A stretch of DNA of 6,082 nt from Bacteriovoracaceae bacterium (GTDB lineage Bacteria; Bdellovibrionota; Bacteriovoracia; Bacteriovoracales; Bacteriovoracaceae). The DNA is taken from assembly GCA_947448095.1 (NCBI GenBank), contig CANFNN010000186.1, forward strand, positions 1 through 6,082, in the 5' to 3' direction. The translations under genes and the position numbers were made by a program. The notes under the pieces were generated by a model, which saw nothing but the letters and a program-made list of their open reading frames with translations, had not been told where the DNA came from and ran no database searches. Positions 5,535 to 6,082 of the stretch are shown in pieces; position 1 is the stretch's first letter, and each line of letters begins with the position of its first letter.

Positions 5535-6082
5535 TGGCCTTGTTCCCTACCACATCCTCAACCATGACTTCAATTTGGTGCACACCGGCCGGTAAGTTGA
5601 AAGACCCTCGAGGATTCTCCAGACTAAAATTCAAGTTGAAGTAAAACTTTCGGCAAGAATAATCGCCGCAAGTTCCCTTCATATAAAAATCATCAATGAA
5701 ATCGACGTCATTTTTCCCTGAAGGAATATTCACAAAGGTCCACATGACTTTTTCTTCATCGTTATCTAAGCGGTAAGAAATCTTGTGCGGAGGAAGAATA
5801 AACTTTTTATGCATCACGAGATCACTGGCCTCAACAAACAGCGCATGCTCCCCTTGAACCTCAGTGCCATCGATGGGTTTATGATTTTTAGCAAGACCGA
5901 TTTTACTAATCACTGGTGCCTGAGTATCAGTCAATGGGTCCATCATCAAAAAGGGATTAATGTAGCGGCCATCGGCACCGACAACTAATAAATGCAGATG
6001 GTGATAAACCTCTCCAAAACTTGAAATGGGCCAATGGACAACATTTCCAATCAAAGTGCCTTCAGTTATTTTTTCTCCTGAA
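5506..6082 (-). CDS. M23/LytM-type peptidase-like protein, C-terminal part (5' end beyond right edge)
   Basis: The frame is open to the right edge and gives 191 residues; the TTG at 6054 is an internal Leu, not a start. The first 45 or so residues match the end of an M23 (LytM, lysostaphin-like) domain: GEKITEGTLIGNVV corresponds to the usual 'G..V..G..IG..G' segment, then HLH (residues 28-30 of the visible part) is the HxH of the zinc site, followed by LLVVGADGRYINPFLMM, like the usual 'HFE....G..vNP..yl'. The first zinc-binding HxxxD lies off the window, so activity cannot be judged. After DTQAPVI comes a beta-rich tail of about 135 residues ending in GVHQIEVMVEDVVGNKATKSF, typical of Ig-like extracytoplasmic modules, with CGDYSC as a possible disulfide loop. 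The likely role is peptidoglycan cleavage or a degenerate scaffold in the envelope. The 3' end forms one arm of the inverted repeat shared with the transporter gene. Confidence 0.8.
   Translation of the reverse strand, partial: SGEKITEGTLIGNVVHWPISSFGEVYHHLHLLVVGADGRYINPFLMMDPLTDTQAPVISKIGLAKNHKPIDGTEVQGEHALFVEASDLVMHKKFILPPHKISYRLDNDEEKVMWTFVNIPSGKNDVDFIDDFYMKGTCGDYSCRKFYFNLNFSLENPRGSFNLPAGVHQIEVMVEDVVGNKATKSFKWKVL
5992..6000 (-). other. HxH motif of the M23-like domain
   Basis: The codons CAT-CTG-CAT read His-Leu-His on the minus strand, preceded by Tyr-His and followed by Leu-Leu. In M23 peptidases this motif supplies a catalytic His and a zinc ligand. Its presence argues that at least this half of the active site is intact. 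Confidence 0.65.

Noticed and set aside
5785..5988. 67-codon plus-strand ORF
   Set aside because: It is opposite the M23-like coding frame, with no ribosome-binding site or recognisable product.
6052..6054. TTG as start of the M23-like gene
   Set aside because: The frame stays open to the edge and the upstream residues (GEKITEGT) continue the LytM pattern, so the TTG is an internal Leu codon.

Overview
The window is gene-dense bacterial DNA of moderate-to-low GC by eye. It holds five protein genes and no RNA gene, insertion sequence or CRISPR array that I can see. Four of the five proteins are predicted to leave the cytoplasm: two carry signal peptides and form an operon, one is a secreted phospholipase-D-like protein, and one is an M23 peptidase-like protein. 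The fifth is an inner-membrane sugar transporter. This points to a Gram-negative organism with a large periplasmic protein set. Gene style, base composition and Cys-rich secreted proteins of unknown function suggest the Bacteriovorax/Peredibacter side of the predatory Bdellovibrionota. That is an inference from general resemblance only; no marker gene is present.

Layout. Positions 1-887 (minus) carry the N-terminal two thirds or so of a secreted PLD-superfamily protein that runs off the left edge; it is open throughout and has an intact HxKxxxxD motif. Positions 888-1120 are a divergent intergenic region. Positions 1121-1747 and 1744-4167 (plus) are two genes overlapping by four bases (ATGA). 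Both encode exported, cysteine-containing proteins I cannot assign to a named family. Positions 4168-4326 are a spacer with hairpin-forming sequence. Positions 4327-5487 (plus) encode a GluP/FucP/NagP-type (FHS family) sugar:H+ symporter. Positions 5506-6082 (minus, running off the right edge) encode the C-terminal end of an M23/LytM-type protein followed by a beta-rich tail. A perfect 13-bp inverted repeat sits where the last two genes converge and includes the final codons of the M23-like gene.

How the genes fit together. The two overlapping genes are probably co-translated and their products probably act together in the periplasm or at the cell surface. The PLD-like gene is divergent from them and could share upstream control, but I found no convincing promoter or operator. 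The transporter and the M23-like gene look like separate transcription units. The most novel material is the 1121-4167 operon, above all its 807-residue second protein: a Cys-rich helical N-terminal region with a CxxC, a linker of about 200 residues rich in Ser, Thr, Pro, Gln and Asn, and a compact C-terminal domain.
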